A stretch of 64,000 bases of DNA from Aliarcobacter vitoriensis (GTDB lineage Bacteria > Campylobacterota > Campylobacteria > Campylobacterales > Arcobacteraceae): NCBI RefSeq assembly GCF_003316695.1, contig NZ_PDKB01000010.1:38574-102573 (forward strand). The letters are read 5' to 3'. The number at the start of each line of letters is the position of its first letter. Positions within the stretch are counted from its first letter, which is position 1. A model generated the notes under the pieces. It ran no database searches and was not told where the DNA came from. It worked only from the letters and a program-made list of their open reading frames with translations. Shown in pieces: positions 9,670 through 19,853 of the stretch. Position numbers and translations under genes: made by a program.

Positions 9670-10506
9670 CTATTTGAAATTTTTGATTTTATCTACGACT
9701 TTTTGAATTACCCAATCTGGTGTACTTGCTCCTGCAGTTATTCCACAAAACTCTTTATTTTTGAACCAAGAGCTATCTATATCATCTTCATTTTCAATTA
9801 AATATGAATCATGGCAATTTTCAAGGCAAATAGAGTGAAGTTGTTTTGTATTTGAAGAGTTTTTACCTCCAATAACAATCATAATATCTGCTTTTATTGA
9901 AATATCCCTTGCTGCATCTTGATTCTCAAATGTTGCATCACAAATAGTATTAAAGACTCTAACTTCTTTATTTCTTAAAATTAGATGATTTACTATTTCC
10001 AAATAAGTCTCTTTTTTCTTTGTTGTTTGTGCAACACAAGCAATCTTTTTATGCTTAAAATTTATATTTTCTAAATCTTCAATCCCTAAAACAATATGAA
10101 CATCATCTAAATCAGAAGCATAAGATTGCACACCTTTTACCTCGGGATGTTCTTTATCTCCAAAAATTAGTATTGAGTAACCATCTTTTGACATATCTTT
10201 TACAATGTTTTGTGGTGTTGTAACAAATGGACAAGTAGCGTTTATCACTTTTGTATTCATAGCTTTTAAATTTTTTAAATCATTTTTTGGAATACCATGT
10301 GTTCTTATAATTACTGTATCGTTCTCTTTTACATCATTTAAGTTTGAATAAAGACCAACATTAAAATCATTTTTTAAACGATTTATCTCGTCTTGATTGT
10401 GAATTAATGGTCCCATTGTTGCAGAATTTGTATATTTTTGAGCAATATTTATAGCTCTTTTAACTCCAAAACAAAAACCATAATTTGATGCTAATTCAAT
10501 TTTCAA
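9670..10506 (-). CDS. ispH: 4-hydroxy-3-methylbut-2-enyl diphosphate reductase
   Basis: Last step of the MEP isoprenoid pathway, making IPP and DMAPP from HMBPP with an iron-sulfur cluster. The 278 aa contain the three cluster cysteines: Cys12 in GFCFGVKRA, one in NATCPFVTTPQ (about residue 93) and one in TICDATFENQ (about residue 190). The late AGASTPDWVI motif is also typical. It follows aroA after 9 bases in the conserved pheT-aroA-ispH-rpsA order. Confidence 0.97.
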   Translation of the reverse strand: MKIELASNYGFCFGVKRAINIAQKYTNSATMGPLIHNQDEINRLKNDFNVGLYSNLNDVKENDTVIIRTHGIPKNDLKNLKAMNTKVINATCPFVTTPQNIVKDMSKDGYSILIFGDKEHPEVKGVQSYASDLDDVHIVLGIEDLENINFKHKKIACVAQTTKKKETYLEIVNHLILRNKEVRVFNTICDATFENQDAARDISIKADIMIVIGGKNSSNTKQLHSICLENCHDSYLIENEDDIDSSWFKNKEFCGITAGASTPDWVIQKVVDKIKNFK

Positions 10507-10515
10507 AACTTATCC

Positions 10516-11796
10516 TTATATATATAAAGAGTCTAAAATCTCTTTAAAATTAGGAAAAGAAGTCTCTATACAGTCTATATCTTCTATATTCATATCACAA
10601 TTTAATCCAGCAATTGCAAAACTCATAGCAATTCTATGATCACCATATGAATTTATAGTTGATTTTTGTAAACTTCCACCAGTTATTTCATATCCATCTT
10701 CAAATTCTGTAAATTTAACACCACAAAGTTTCAAATTGTTTACAACACTTGATATTCTATCACTTTCTTTTACTCTAAGTTCTTTTGCATTTGAAACTTT
10801 TGATGTTCCTTTTGCCAAACTCATAGCAATAGATAGTGCAGGAAGTTCATCTATTAGCCATGAAATGTTTTCACTAACATCAATACCATTTAACTCATTG
10901 TTTATTACTTCGATATCTCCAATTGGTTCATAAATATTTTCTTTTTCTATAAAGTTTACGATTACACCCATTCTTTTTAAAACTTCATAAGCCTCAATTC
11001 TTGTAGGATTTAATGTAACATTTTTTATTAAAACTCTTGAATTTGGAGTAATTGCTGCTGCAACTGCAAAGAAAAAAGCTGAGCTTGGATCTGTTGGAAC
11101 AGTTATATTTAAAGGGTCTAAATGAGCTTTTAAAGGATGAATATTTATAAATCCTTCATTATCATATTCTAAAGTTGCCCCCATACCTTTTAACATTCTT
11201 TCTGTGTGATCTCTTGTTAATTCATTTTCTTTATATTTTGAAACTCCATTTGCTCTAAGTGCAGCCAAAATCATAGCTGATTTAACTTGTGCTGAATCAA
11301 CAGGAGAGTGATAAATGAAAGGTTCTAATTCTTTTACCCCTCGTATAAAAAGGGGGGCTTTATTCCCATTTTCTCTTCCATCAATATTTGCTCCAATACT
11401 TCTTAGTGGGTCAGCAACTCTTTTCATTGGACGATTTCTTAAATATTTATCTCCAGTTAATATAAAGCTTCCCTCAATACTTGCTAGCAGTCCACAAAAT
11501 AATCTCATAGCTGTTCCAGAATTTCCACAATCAAGAATGTTTGAAGGTTCAGTTAGAATATCTTTTGGAGTTATTTCAACATTACTTCCAACTCTTTTTA
11601 TAGTTGCACCCAACTGTTCAACAATACTTAGAGTATTTAGAGTATCTTCAGCTGTTAGATAGTTTTTTATATATGAAGTTTGGTTTGAAAAAAGTGAAAA
11701 CATCGCACATCTATGAGATATAGATTTATCACTTGCTATAGTTGATATTGTAATATCAAAAGGTTTTACTAATCTATTAATGCTAAAATTTTTCAC
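10516..11796 (-). CDS. aroA: 3-phosphoshikimate 1-carboxyvinyltransferase (EPSP synthase)
   Basis: Sixth step of the shikimate pathway: adds the enolpyruvyl group of PEP to shikimate-3-phosphate. The 426 aa show SDKSISHR near residue 23 (phosphate-binding Lys and Arg), [12 protein letters not shown] near 88, the central [11 protein letters not shown] segment, KESDRI near 345 and [14 protein letters not shown] near 386. A short patch around 11335-11358 has unusual C-rich codons for this genome (CCC, CGA, GGG) and a 6-base C tract on the coding strand. It lies 11 bases after pheT. Confidence 0.97.
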   Translation of the reverse strand: MKNFSINRLVKPFDITISTIASDKSISHRCAMFSLFSNQTSYIKNYLTAEDTLNTLSIVEQLGATIKRVGSNVEITPKDILTEPSNILDCGNSGTAMRLFCGLLASIEGSFILTGDKYLRNRPMKRVADPLRSIGANIDGRENGNKAPLFIRGVKELEPFIYHSPVDSAQVKSAMILAALRANGVSKYKENELTRDHTERMLKGMGATLEYDNEGFINIHPLKAHLDPLNITVPTDPSSAFFFAVAAAITPNSRVLIKNVTLNPTRIEAYEVLKRMGVIVNFIEKENIYEPIGDIEVINNELNGIDVSENISWLIDELPALSIAMSLAKGTSKVSNAKELRVKESDRISSVVNNLKLCGVKFTEFEDGYEITGGSLQKSTINSYGDHRIAMSFAIAGLNCDMNIEDIDCIETSFPNFKEILDSLYI

Positions 11797-11807
11797 TTTT
11801 TTCCTTT

Positions 11808-14126
11808 TTATCTAATAGTAATTGACAATCTTTCTTTTAAAACATCTAAAATAGAGTTCATTATAGAGTTAATATCATTATCATCCAAAGTTTTTTCATC
11901 ACTTTGTAAAATAAATCTTATAGTTAAACTCTCATTATCTCCTAACTTTTCATCACTATAAATATCTATTAAATTATATTGTTTAATAATATTATTATTT
12001 AATGAATCAATAGCTTTTTTTATCTCTTTAAATTGTATTGATTTTGGAGTAATAATACTTAAATCTTTTCTTGAAACTTGAAATTTCGAGTAAGGATTTG
12101 CTTTTATTAAATCATTTTTTATACTCTCAAAATCAACTTCTGCCATAAAAGTATCACTTAAATCAAAATCATTAGTTACATTTGGATGTAGTTTAAATAT
12201 ATGTCCAACAATATTTCCATCTATTAAAATATTTGCATTTTGATATGGATGAATAAAATCATTGTTTATTTCTATCATTGGCTCTAAATCAAATTCTCCA
12301 ATACTATTTAAGACCTTTTTAGCAAATGAAAAAAACTCGATATTCTTTGGTTTTCCTGCATTGCTTACATCTTCAATTTCAGATGCTCCACTATAGATAA
12401 AACTAATTTTTTTAGATTCATTTCTATTCTCATCAAAAACTGTTCCAATTTCAAAGAAAGATGTTTTTCTTGCACCCACTTTAAAATTATTTGAACAAGC
12501 TTCAACTAGATTATAAAATAGAGTAGTTCTATATGTATTTAACTCTTTTACTATTGGATTTATTAAATCTAGTTCATTTTTAACTGTTTTAAATCCATAC
12601 TTTTCTAAACCTTCTTTTGAAGTGAATACATAAGTTAATGTTTCAAAAAAGCCATTTTCTATCGCTTTTGCTCTTATTTTATTTTTCTTAATTAAATCAT
12701 TTGATGTTTTATTTATTCTTTTTACTTCATCAATTGCTAAAGGCTTTGCTTGTATTTTGTCAATGCCTATCATTCTTATAACTTCTTCCGTTATATCTGC
12801 AATATTTTTTACATCATGTCTATATAAAGGTACTTTGATAAGTAGAATATCATCTAAAGACTCTTTTATTTCAAAATCTAAAGCTGTTAATATTCTTTCA
12901 ATTTCAAATTTATCGATTTCTTCTCCAATAATAGAGTTTATTTTATTTACACTAACACTCAAAGTAGTTTTCTCTATTTCTTCTAAAAACTCTTTTGTTC
13001 CAGAGTATATAGTTGCACCTAATTTTGACGTAAAATTTGCAAAGTAGTCTAAACCAAACTCTAAATTTGGTTCACTTCCTCTTGAAGATTTATAAAAAAC
13101 ATCACTAGTTTTAATTTTTGTATCAAAAACCTTTCTTGATATAACTTCTGGATTTATATATGAAGCTTCAACTAAAAAATCTTTACAATCTTCTTCAAAA
13201 TCTTTATGCTCAACACCAATAGTACTCAAAATCTCACCTTGAGAATAAAGACTATCAAATCCTAATCCATTTTTCTTTAAATCCCAAACATAAAGTTCAT
13301 TTTTCAATGTAGCCTTATCTTTTGGATAGGCGTTGAAAATAACTCCTACAGAGTGTGTAAGATAACTCAAAGTATTTTTAATATCACTGTTGTTTTTTAA
13401 TTTTCCAATAGTAGCTAATCTTAAATTTGTGATTAAATCTAGATTAAAATTTGTAAAATTTATTGCTTTGTATGCCAAAAATGAGTCAATATTGCTACTA
13501 GTAATATCAAACAATTGACCTATACTTAGTTCGTTATAGTTTACTTCTTTATCAAGTTCAATTAAAGGAATCTCATAATAAGCACTTAATTCTCTTGCTA
13601 CTCCTAAAATACTTAAACAATCTCCTCTATTTGGAGTAAGTCCAATTTCGATAATGGTATCATTTAAACTTTTATAATCTTTTAGTTCTTTTCCTAAAAT
13701 AAGTTCTCCAATAGAGTTATCAAGTAACATAATTCCATCATTTAGCTTTGGAAGACCAATTTCCGTAGAAGAACAAATCATACCATTTGATTCTACTCCT
13801 CTTAGTTTTGCAGCTTTGATTTTTAAATCACCTAAAGCAGCTCCAACAGTAGCAACTACAACAAACTGTCCTATATCAACATTTGTTGCACCACAAACAA
13901 TTTGTTCTATTTTGTCTCCTAAGTCTACTTGACAAATATTTAATTTATCAGCATCAGGATGTTTCTCTTTTTCTAATATTTTACCTACTACAACTTTTTG
14001 TGCAATTGATATATTATTTACACTATCTACCTCTAGCCCAATAGAATTTAGAGTTTTACAAATCTCTTCAATACTTAGATGAGATATATTAATGAATTGT
14101 TCTAACCAATTTTTCGTAATTATCAT
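11808..14126 (-). CDS. pheT: Phenylalanyl-tRNA synthetase beta subunit
   Basis: Forms the alpha2-beta2 synthetase with PheS. Over 772 aa the domains run in the usual order: N-terminal EMAP-like tRNA-binding fold ([16 protein letters not shown], about residues 56-71), B3/B4 editing domain (about 200-380), B5 domain with [19 protein letters not shown] (about 440-458), a catalytic-core-like domain, and the C-terminal FDX-ACB anticodon-binding domain (about 680-772). The start overlaps the pheS stop by four bases (ATGA). Confidence 0.96.
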   Translation of the reverse strand: MIITKNWLEQFINISHLSIEEICKTLNSIGLEVDSVNNISIAQKVVVGKILEKEKHPDADKLNICQVDLGDKIEQIVCGATNVDIGQFVVVATVGAALGDLKIKAAKLRGVESNGMICSSTEIGLPKLNDGIMLLDNSIGELILGKELKDYKSLNDTIIEIGLTPNRGDCLSILGVARELSAYYEIPLIELDKEVNYNELSIGQLFDITSSNIDSFLAYKAINFTNFNLDLITNLRLATIGKLKNNSDIKNTLSYLTHSVGVIFNAYPKDKATLKNELYVWDLKKNGLGFDSLYSQGEILSTIGVEHKDFEEDCKDFLVEASYINPEVISRKVFDTKIKTSDVFYKSSRGSEPNLEFGLDYFANFTSKLGATIYSGTKEFLEEIEKTTLSVSVNKINSIIGEEIDKFEIERILTALDFEIKESLDDILLIKVPLYRHDVKNIADITEEVIRMIGIDKIQAKPLAIDEVKRINKTSNDLIKKNKIRAKAIENGFFETLTYVFTSKEGLEKYGFKTVKNELDLINPIVKELNTYRTTLFYNLVEACSNNFKVGARKTSFFEIGTVFDENRNESKKISFIYSGASEIEDVSNAGKPKNIEFFSFAKKVLNSIGEFDLEPMIEINNDFIHPYQNANILIDGNIVGHIFKLHPNVTNDFDLSDTFMAEVDFESIKNDLIKANPYSKFQVSRKDLSIITPKSIQFKEIKKAIDSLNNNIIKQYNLIDIYSDEKLGDNESLTIRFILQSDEKTLDDNDINSIMNSILDVLKERLSITIR

Positions 14127-15115
14127 TTAAATTGTCCTAATAATCTTGTATCACTTTCAAATAAAGATCTTAAATCACCAATACTATGAATTAACATTGC
14201 AAATCTCTCTATTCCTAATCCAAAAGCATACCCTGATTTATTTTTATATCCTACTGCATCAAAAACATTTTGATCTACAATACCGCAACCTAGTACTTCA
14301 AGCCAACCTGTTTGTGAACATACACGACAACCATTTCCTTTACAAAATACACATGAAATATCAACTTCAGCTGATGGTTCTGTAAATGGAAAATATGATG
14401 GTCTAAATCTAACTTCAACCTCTCCAAACATATGTTGTAAAAATTCGACTAAAACATGTTTTAAATTTGCAAATGATATTTTGTCTGCTTCATCAACTAC
14501 AAGTGCTTCTATTTGATGAAACATTGGAGTATGAGTTATATCAAAATCTCTCCTAAAAACAGTTCCTGGAGCAATCATTCTAATAGGAGATTTTTGAGAA
14601 AGCATAGTTCTTATTTGAACAGGTGAAGTGTGAGTTCTTAAAAGTGTATAATCTTTGTTGTAAAAAGTATCTGCCATATCACGTGCTGGGTGGTACTTTG
14701 GAAGGTTTAAAGCTTCAAAATTATGAAAATCATCTTCTACTAAAGGACCCTCTTCAACTGCAAAATTTAGATTTTGAAAATAAGTTATTATTCTATTCAT
14801 CGTTTCAGAAACTGGGTGAACTGCACCACATGACAGTTCTTTGTTGAATTTAGTAACATCTATTTTTTCAGATTCTAATTTTTTATTCAAACTCTCTTTT
14901 TCAAGTTCTAATTTCTTTTCTTCAATAGCATCTGTGATAGCTTCTTTTTGCTTATTTAGATTTTCTGCAAATGATTTCTTTTCTTCATTTGGTATATCTT
15001 TCATCTTTGCAAACTCAATAGTCAAAACACCTTTTTTACCTAATATTTCAACTCTTACACTTTCCAAATCTTCAAGTGTTTTTGTATTTTGTATTTTTTC
15101 AATCCAAAGATTCAC
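14123..15115 (-). CDS. pheS: Phenylalanyl-tRNA synthetase alpha subunit
   Basis: Catalytic class II subunit charging tRNA-Phe. The 330 aa have an N-terminal coiled coil (about residues 10-90, Lys/Glu-rich), motif 2 around [19 protein letters not shown], a Cys-containing segment [15 protein letters not shown] seen in many bacterial PheS, and motif 3 [12 protein letters not shown] at the C-terminal end. I accept the GTG start at 15115 because AGGA lies seven bases upstream. It heads the pheS-pheT-aroA-ispH-rpsA-serA-efp block. Confidence 0.97.
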   Translation of the reverse strand: MNLWIEKIQNTKTLEDLESVRVEILGKKGVLTIEFAKMKDIPNEEKKSFAENLNKQKEAITDAIEEKKLELEKESLNKKLESEKIDVTKFNKELSCGAVHPVSETMNRIITYFQNLNFAVEEGPLVEDDFHNFEALNLPKYHPARDMADTFYNKDYTLLRTHTSPVQIRTMLSQKSPIRMIAPGTVFRRDFDITHTPMFHQIEALVVDEADKISFANLKHVLVEFLQHMFGEVEVRFRPSYFPFTEPSAEVDISCVFCKGNGCRVCSQTGWLEVLGCGIVDQNVFDAVGYKNKSGYAFGLGIERFAMLIHSIGDLRSLFESDTRLLGQFK

Positions 15116-15140
15116 TTTTGTTTCCTAATTCTAAATTCAT

Positions 15141-15146
15141 ATTATA
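15141..15146 (-). promoter_or_regulatory. -10 box for pheS
   Basis: TATAAT on the minus strand, 26 bases upstream of the pheS GTG, which leaves a leader of about 20 bases containing the SD. The upstream side is T-rich without a clear -35. Confidence 0.6.
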
Positions 15147-15197
15147 TTTATCTAATTCAAAGTAGCGATTGTATCTAATACTTTATTAGAGTTTGGT

Positions 15198-15203
15198 TAT
15201 AAT
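15198..15203 (+). promoter_or_regulatory. -10 box for the HIT protein gene
   Basis: TATAAT about 40 bases upstream of the HIT gene ATG, within the divergent pheS/HIT intergenic region. No strong -35 is visible. Confidence 0.6.
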
Positions 15204-15242
15204 GGTATTTACAGCAAATGCAACAAATTAAAGGATAATCAT

Positions 15243-15581
15243 ATGTGTATATTTTGTAAAATAGTAAATAAAGAGATACCTAGTAATATAGTATTAGAAG
15301 ATGAAAATTTTTTAGCTTTTCATGATATTAATCCAACTAGAAAGGTTCATGTTCTAGTTATCCCTAAAATTCATTTTGACTCATTCCAAGTAACAAATTC
15401 TGACATTATGCGGGATATGACAAAATTTATTCAACAAGTAGCAATTGAATTAAATATTGATAAAAGTGGATATAGACTAATTACAAATATTGGAAATGAT
15501 GGTGGACAAGAAGTATCTCATTTACATTTTCACTTAATAGGTGGAGAAAAAGTTGGAAGATTAGTAAGAGAAAGAGAGTAG
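15243..15581 (+). CDS. HIT family protein (HINT-like nucleotide hydrolase/transferase)
   Basis: A 112-aa histidine-triad protein of the Hint branch, which hydrolyses AMP conjugates such as adenosine phosphoramidates. The active-site triad is HLHFHLIGG (about residues 97-105), the N-terminus MCIFCKIVNKEIPSN carries the CxxC pair typical of bacterial Hint, and AFHDINPTRKVHVLVIPK is also diagnostic. AAAGGA precedes the ATG. It is a single-gene unit divergent from pheS, as in Campylobacter. Its physiological substrate is not shown by the sequence. Confidence 0.93.
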   Translation: MCIFCKIVNKEIPSNIVLEDENFLAFHDINPTRKVHVLVIPKIHFDSFQVTNSDIMRDMTKFIQQVAIELNIDKSGYRLITNIGNDGGQEVSHLHFHLIGGEKVGRLVRERE

Positions 15582-15605
15582 GCTAAACTAAGATGTTTAG
15601 CTTTT
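15582..15605. terminator. Terminator between HIT gene and accA
   Basis: A 7-bp stem GCTAAAC / GTTTAGC (15582-15588 and 15595-15601) with a 6-base loop followed by TTTT, directly after the HIT stop codon. The convergent accA ends at 15604, so the hairpin may serve both strands. Confidence 0.75.
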
Positions 15606-16539
15606 ACTCTTGAAATGAACCAAGATTCATTATTTTTTGATATTTTCTTTCTTGTCTTTCTTTTGGTGTTAGTTTTTTTAACTCTTCAATTGAACTTAAA
15701 AAATATTCTTTTAACGCTATTATTGCTTCATCTTTTTTTCTATGTGCACCAATCAATGGTTCATTAATAACGTCATCTACCAAATTTAACTGTTTTAAAT
15801 TTTCAGCTGTAATTTTCAGTGCTTGTGCTGCTGTTTCAACCTTTGTTGGATCATTCCACAAAATAGCACTACATCCTTCTGGAGATATAACTGCATATAC
15901 CGAATATCTCATCATCGCAAGTTTATCAGCAATAGAAATAGCTAAAGCACCACCACTTCCACCTTCTCCAATTACAACTGAAATAGTTGGTGTTGTAAGA
16001 TTTGCAAATTCAAATAGGTTTCTAGCAATTGCTTCACTTTGATTTCGCTCTTCAGCACCCAATCCTGGATATGCACCTGGAGTATCAACTAACATTAACA
16101 CTGGAATTTGAAATTTTTCAGCCATTTGAGCAGCTCTTAATGCTTTTCTATAGCCTTCAGGATTTGGCATACCAAAATTTCTTTTTAATTTTTCTTTAGT
16201 TCCTCTACCTTTTTGCTCTCCAATTACTAGAACTCTTTGTGTTCCAATAAATCCTAAGTAGCACACAATAGCATGATCATCAACAAAATGTCTATCACCA
16301 TGAATCTCATAAGCATTTGTAAGAATTCCTAAAATATAATCAAGAGCATATGGTCTATCAGGATGTCTTGCTAATTGAAGTTTTTGATAATCATTTAAAT
16401 TTTTAAAAGTTTTTTCAACCTCTTTTTCCAATTTTTTTTCTAAAATATCAACAGCATGTTCATCTGCTTTAGTTTTTGCGATTATTATCTCTTCTTCAAT
16501 TTTTTTGATTTTTTCTTCAAATTCTAAGTAAGTTGCCAA
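15604..16539 (-). CDS. accA: Acetyl-CoA carboxylase carboxyltransferase subunit alpha
   Basis: One half of the carboxyltransferase that makes malonyl-CoA for fatty acid synthesis. The 311 aa match the usual length: N-terminal helical [11 protein letters not shown] region, then [26 protein letters not shown] (about residues 131-144), [17 protein letters not shown] and the [11 protein letters not shown] oxyanion segment. The start is a TTG at 16539 with GAGG seven bases upstream. A strong terminator lies between fabF and accA, so accA depends on read-through or a weak promoter. The other acc genes are not in the window. Confidence 0.96.
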   Translation of the reverse strand: MATYLEFEEKIKKIEEEIIIAKTKADEHAVDILEKKLEKEVEKTFKNLNDYQKLQLARHPDRPYALDYILGILTNAYEIHGDRHFVDDHAIVCYLGFIGTQRVLVIGEQKGRGTKEKLKRNFGMPNPEGYRKALRAAQMAEKFQIPVLMLVDTPGAYPGLGAEERNQSEAIARNLFEFANLTTPTISVVIGEGGSGGALAISIADKLAMMRYSVYAVISPEGCSAILWNDPTKVETAAQALKITAENLKQLNLVDDVINEPLIGAHRKKDEAIIALKEYFLSSIEELKKLTPKERQERKYQKIMNLGSFQE

Positions 16540-16553
16540 TTTTTTTCCTCAAT

Positions 16554-16581
16554 AAAAAAGGGATTTTTTCATCCCTTTTTT
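16554..16581. terminator. Terminator between fabF and accA
   Basis: A perfect 11-bp stem (AAAAAAGGGAT at 16554-16564 and its complement at 16571-16581) with a 6-base loop and T-rich flank on the minus strand. It lies in the 48-base gap after the fabF stop and just before the accA SD. Confidence 0.85.
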
Positions 16582-16587
16582 ATATAT

Positions 16588-17847
16588 TTATTTCGTATAT
16601 TTTTTGAATATTATAGAACCGTTTGTTCCACCAAAACCAAAATTATTACTCATAACTGTTGTTAATTCAGTTTTTCTTGCTACATTTGGAACTACATCTA
16701 AATCACACTCTGGATCTTGATTTATAACATTTATTGTTGGAGGAATAATACCTTCATTTAAAGCCTTAATAGCCATAATAGCTTCAATAGCTCCTGCTGC
16801 TCCTAAACAATGACCTATTTGTCCTTTTGTCGAAGAAACTGGTGGACAGTTCTCTTTTCCTCCAAATAGTGCTTTAATTGCAGCGGTTTCATTTTTGTCA
16901 CCAACTGGAGTTGAAGTTCCATGAGTATTAATATAGTCAATTTTTGGATATTCTCCTGTTATATTTTTTGTCATTTCAAAAGCTGCTTTCATAGCTCTTA
17001 GCGGTCCATCAATAACTGGTGAAGTGATATGATTTGCATCACCGCTTTCTCCAAAACCAATAATTTCACAATATATTTTTGCATTTCTTTCTAATGCACT
17101 ATCTAAAGTTTCAACAACTAAAGCTCCAGCACCTTCTCCCATAACAAAACCATCTCTGTCAATATCAAAAGGACGAGAAGCAGTTTTTGGGTCATCATTT
17201 CTTGTTGATAATGCTTTCATTGCCGCAAATCCACCAACTCCAGCACCACAAATAGCACTTTCTGCTCCAACAACCAATATTCTATCTGCACCATTTAACA
17301 TAATAGTTTTAACAGCATCACTTAAAGCGTGAGTTGAAGCTGCACAAGCTGTAACATGTCCTAATGAAGGTCCTTTCAAATTGTGTTCAATAGATATAAA
17401 ACCACTCAACATATTAGCTAATGATGAAGGTATAAAAAAGGGAGATATTTTTCTTGAACCTCTAGTATCACATATTGTAGAGTTCTTTTGAATTGTTGAT
17501 AATCCACCAATTCCAGAACCAGAAATAATTCCAAATCTATCTGCAATAGTAGAATCTACTTTTTTATTTTCAATTGTTACAAATCCACTATCAATCATTG
17601 CTTCTAAAGCAGCTTTAATACCTAATTGGATAAATCTATCAGCTTTTTTTACCTCTTTTTTGTCCATTACAGTTTCTGGATCAAAATTTTTAACTTCTCC
17701 TGCAATTTGTACAGTAAAATCATTTGTGTCAAATAGTGTTATCTTGTCTATTCCACAAACACCATTTACAATTGCATCGAAAGATTCACTTACATTATGT
17801 CCTGTAGAATTTATAGTACCTAGACCTGTAATAACAACTCTTTTCAT
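16588..17847 (-). CDS. fabF: 3-oxoacyl-[ACP] synthase II
   Basis: Elongating condensing enzyme of type II fatty acid synthesis. The 419 aa show the catalytic Cys at about residue 168 (TACAASTHAL), the first His in NTHGTSTPVGD, the Lys/His region SSTKGQIGHCLGAAG and the C-terminal NNFGFGGTNGS. An upstream TTG at 17862 would itself overlap the ribosome site TTGGAG, so I take the ATG at 17847 (MKRVVITGLG), which gives the family N-terminus. It lies downstream of acpP, separated by a hairpin. Confidence 0.96.
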   Translation of the reverse strand: MKRVVITGLGTINSTGHNVSESFDAIVNGVCGIDKITLFDTNDFTVQIAGEVKNFDPETVMDKKEVKKADRFIQLGIKAALEAMIDSGFVTIENKKVDSTIADRFGIISGSGIGGLSTIQKNSTICDTRGSRKISPFFIPSSLANMLSGFISIEHNLKGPSLGHVTACAASTHALSDAVKTIMLNGADRILVVGAESAICGAGVGGFAAMKALSTRNDDPKTASRPFDIDRDGFVMGEGAGALVVETLDSALERNAKIYCEIIGFGESGDANHITSPVIDGPLRAMKAAFEMTKNITGEYPKIDYINTHGTSTPVGDKNETAAIKALFGGKENCPPVSSTKGQIGHCLGAAGAIEAIMAIKALNEGIIPPTINVINQDPECDLDVVPNVARKTELTTVMSNNFGFGGTNGSIIFKKYTK

Positions 17848-17917
17848 ATAGTTATGCTCCAATATATTAGTATTCTTATTTTATTTATTCAATTTTTACA
17901 ATAAAAACTCAATAGAA

Positions 17918-17950
17918 AAAATTTTAAATGAAAGAAAAATCTTTCATTTA
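17918..17950 (-). terminator. Terminator between acpP and fabF
   Basis: A perfect 10-bp stem (17925-17934 with 17941-17950, arms TAAATGAAAG and CTTTCATTTA) with a 6-base loop, followed on the minus strand by a T-rich run. It sits 15 bases after the acpP stop. Confidence 0.75.
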
Positions 17951-17964
17951 ATCAAAGTATAAAA

Positions 17965-18195
17965 TTACTTGTTATTTTCGATGTATGCTATTGCATCACC
18001 AACAGTTAAAATTTTCTCAGCTTCTTCATCTGGGATTTCGATTTCAAATTTTTCTTCTAGTGCCATTACAAGCTCAACAACATCTAGTGAATCTGCTCCT
18101 AAATCTTCAATAAATTTTGAATCTTCTTTAACTTCTGCTGGATCACAATCTAATTGCTCTACAACAACTGCTTTTACATCATCTAATAATGCCAT
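17965..18195 (-). CDS. acpP: Acyl carrier protein
   Basis: Carries growing acyl chains on a phosphopantetheine arm. The acidic 76-aa protein has the attachment site Ser36 in [16 protein letters not shown]. The ATG is preceded by AAAGGAATTAAAA. It has its own TATAAT promoter and hairpins on both sides, consistent with a mostly monocistronic, highly expressed message, although it lies in the fabG-acpP-fabF-accA series. Confidence 0.98.
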   Translation of the reverse strand: MALLDDVKAVVVEQLDCDPAEVKEDSKFIEDLGADSLDVVELVMALEEKFEIEIPDEEAEKILTVGDAIAYIENNK

Positions 18196-18225
18196 TTTTA
18201 ATTCCTTTAATAAAATTGTCCTCTA

Positions 18226-18231
18226 ATTATA
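18226..18231 (-). promoter_or_regulatory. -10 box for acpP
   Basis: TATAAT on the minus strand 30 bases upstream of the acpP ATG, preceded by a periodic T-rich tract as is common in Campylobacterota promoters, with no strong -35. Confidence 0.7.
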
Positions 18232-18261
18232 CAAAAAAGTTTTTAAAACTCATTTAAAATT

Positions 18262-18299
18262 TAAAAATATATGTTTAAAAACTATATTTTAAACATATA
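18262..18299 (-). terminator. Terminator overlapping the fabG stop codon
   Basis: A perfect 13-bp stem (18268-18280 with 18287-18299, inner arm ATGTTTAAAA) with the loop ACTATA. On the minus strand it is followed by TTTTT. It overlaps the last codons of fabG, so it can separate fabG from acpP transcription. The stem is AT-rich and may be weak. Confidence 0.65.
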
Positions 18300-19032
18300 A
18301 TCCACCATTTACTTTTAAAATTTCACCAGTAATATAAGATGAATGATCACTCAATAAAAATGCTACTGCATCAGCTATTTCACTTGGATTTCCAAATCTT
18401 GAAAGAGGTATATTTTTTTCATAATCAGCTTTTACTTCAGCTTTTAATAAATCAGTCATATCTGTTTGGATAAATCCAGGAGTTACACAATTGTATCTGA
18501 TATTTCTACTTGCTGCTTCTTTTGCAAATGATTTTGTCATTGCATTTAATCCACCTTTTGATGCACTATAATTAGTTTGACCAGGATTTCCCATTTCTCC
18601 AACTATTGAAGATATATTTACTACTGAACCAAATCTTTTTTTACTCATAGTTTTTAAAGCTTCTCTACAACCAATAAATGCAGAAGTTAAATTTGCATCA
18701 ATTACAGATGTAAAATCTTCAACACTCATTCTTAAAGCTAATTTATCTTTTGTAATTCCAGCATTATTTACTAAATATGCTAATTCTCCATCACTATCAA
18801 TAATAGTTTTTATCATATTTATAAACTCTTCTTCATTTGTAACATCAGCTTTTATTATTGCAGCTTGTCCACCATTTTTTTCAATCTCTTCTTGAACTTT
18901 TTGTGCTTCCTCAATTTTACTTCTATAATTAATCCACACTTTTAGACCATAAGATGCTAAAGTTTTTGCAATTTGCTCTCCAATTCCTCTACCTGCACCA
19001 GTTATAAGTACATTGCCACCAGAAAATTTCAT
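18289..19032 (-). CDS. fabG: 3-oxoacyl-[ACP] reductase
   Basis: NADPH-dependent reductase of the fatty acid elongation cycle. The short-chain dehydrogenase fold is clear: cofactor loop GAGRGIGE near residue 13, NNAGITKDKL near 88 and catalytic Ser-Tyr-Lys in the region INISSIVG to NYSASKGG, ending ILKVNGGLYV. Two adjacent ATG codons exist; I take the second (19032) because AAGGATT is then at normal distance. The neighbours acpP and fabF support FabG over other SDR functions. Confidence 0.93.
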   Translation of the reverse strand: MKFSGGNVLITGAGRGIGEQIAKTLASYGLKVWINYRSKIEEAQKVQEEIEKNGGQAAIIKADVTNEEEFINMIKTIIDSDGELAYLVNNAGITKDKLALRMSVEDFTSVIDANLTSAFIGCREALKTMSKKRFGSVVNISSIVGEMGNPGQTNYSASKGGLNAMTKSFAKEAASRNIRYNCVTPGFIQTDMTDLLKAEVKADYEKNIPLSRFGNPSEIADAVAFLLSDHSSYITGEILKVNGGLYV

Positions 19033-19088
19033 CATTAATCCTTATTATTTTTTAAATAAAGCTAGATTATAGCAATATTTATATTATA

Positions 19089-19853
19089 TTAAACACCTCT
19101 TTTATTATTCCAAACTCTTATATGGAGTCTATCAGAGTATTTAAAACCATATTTTATAGCCAGATTTATAACTTTTATAGAGTTATTATCTATCTGTTTT
19201 GAAGTGTCACCTAAGGGCATTAAATAAACATCACACTTTGGAATATCTTTTAAAATATCATTTATTTCATCTATGGCTTGAGTTAAAAAATCATCTCCAA
19301 TGACAAATTTCAAATATGATTCACTAGAATTTTGTAAAACAGTTGTTAACGTTGCTATATTTACTCTTTTTTTTAAAGGTTCTAAAGAGTTACTTAATTT
19401 TACACTCATAGAAAATATAAGTTTTTTTTGAAATTCTTCTTTAAAGTTTATATCTAAAGAACCATTCGTTTCAATAGTAACTTTATGATTTTTTTCTATA
19501 TAGTATCTAAGTAGATTTTGAAATTCTACTTTATTCCAATATAAAAGTGGTTCTCCTCCAGTTATTACAATATCAATTTTATATTTATAATCAAAATTTT
19601 CAAGAAGTTTATTCACTTCATTTATAATATCAAGATGTGATTCATATTTATACCAATTATCTTTAAACTCTTTATCAACAGCATAATACGAATCACAAGC
19701 ACATTTTTTTATTCCACTTGGAGTTTCATACTCTACACCAAAACCAACACAAGAAAAATTACACTTACCAAATCGAATAAATATGGAAGGTGATCCTACA
19801 AATTTACCTTCTCCTTGTATTGTTGGACCAAAAATCTCATTTATCTCAAGCAT
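19089..19853 (-). CDS. queE: 7-carboxy-7-deazaguanine synthase (radical SAM)
   Basis: Radical SAM enzyme that contracts the ring of carboxytetrahydropterin to form CDG in preQ0/queuosine synthesis. The N-terminal EIFGPTIQGEGKFVGSPSIF and the SAM-binding ITGGEPLLYW near residue 97 identify the family. The cluster region is unusual: Cys31-x3-Cys35, then a 15-residue insertion, then Cys51-x-Cys53-Asp, in place of compact CxxxCxxC. At 254 aa it is longer than the common 210-225. It overlaps queD by eight bases and follows queC-queD, which supports the assignment. Confidence 0.9.
   Translation of the reverse strand: MLEINEIFGPTIQGEGKFVGSPSIFIRFGKCNFSCVGFGVEYETPSGIKKCACDSYYAVDKEFKDNWYKYESHLDIINEVNKLLENFDYKYKIDIVITGGEPLLYWNKVEFQNLLRYYIEKNHKVTIETNGSLDINFKEEFQKKLIFSMSVKLSNSLEPLKKRVNIATLTTVLQNSSESYLKFVIGDDFLTQAIDEINDILKDIPKCDVYLMPLGDTSKQIDNNSIKVINLAIKYGFKYSDRLHIRVWNNKRGV

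Noticed and set aside
11352..11357. Run of six G (C on the coding strand) inside aroA, considered as a phase-variable tract
   Set aside because: Phase-variable tracts in Campylobacterota are normally eight or more G/C and lie in surface genes; six bases in a biosynthetic gene is not convincing. It may only reflect a local patch of rare codons.
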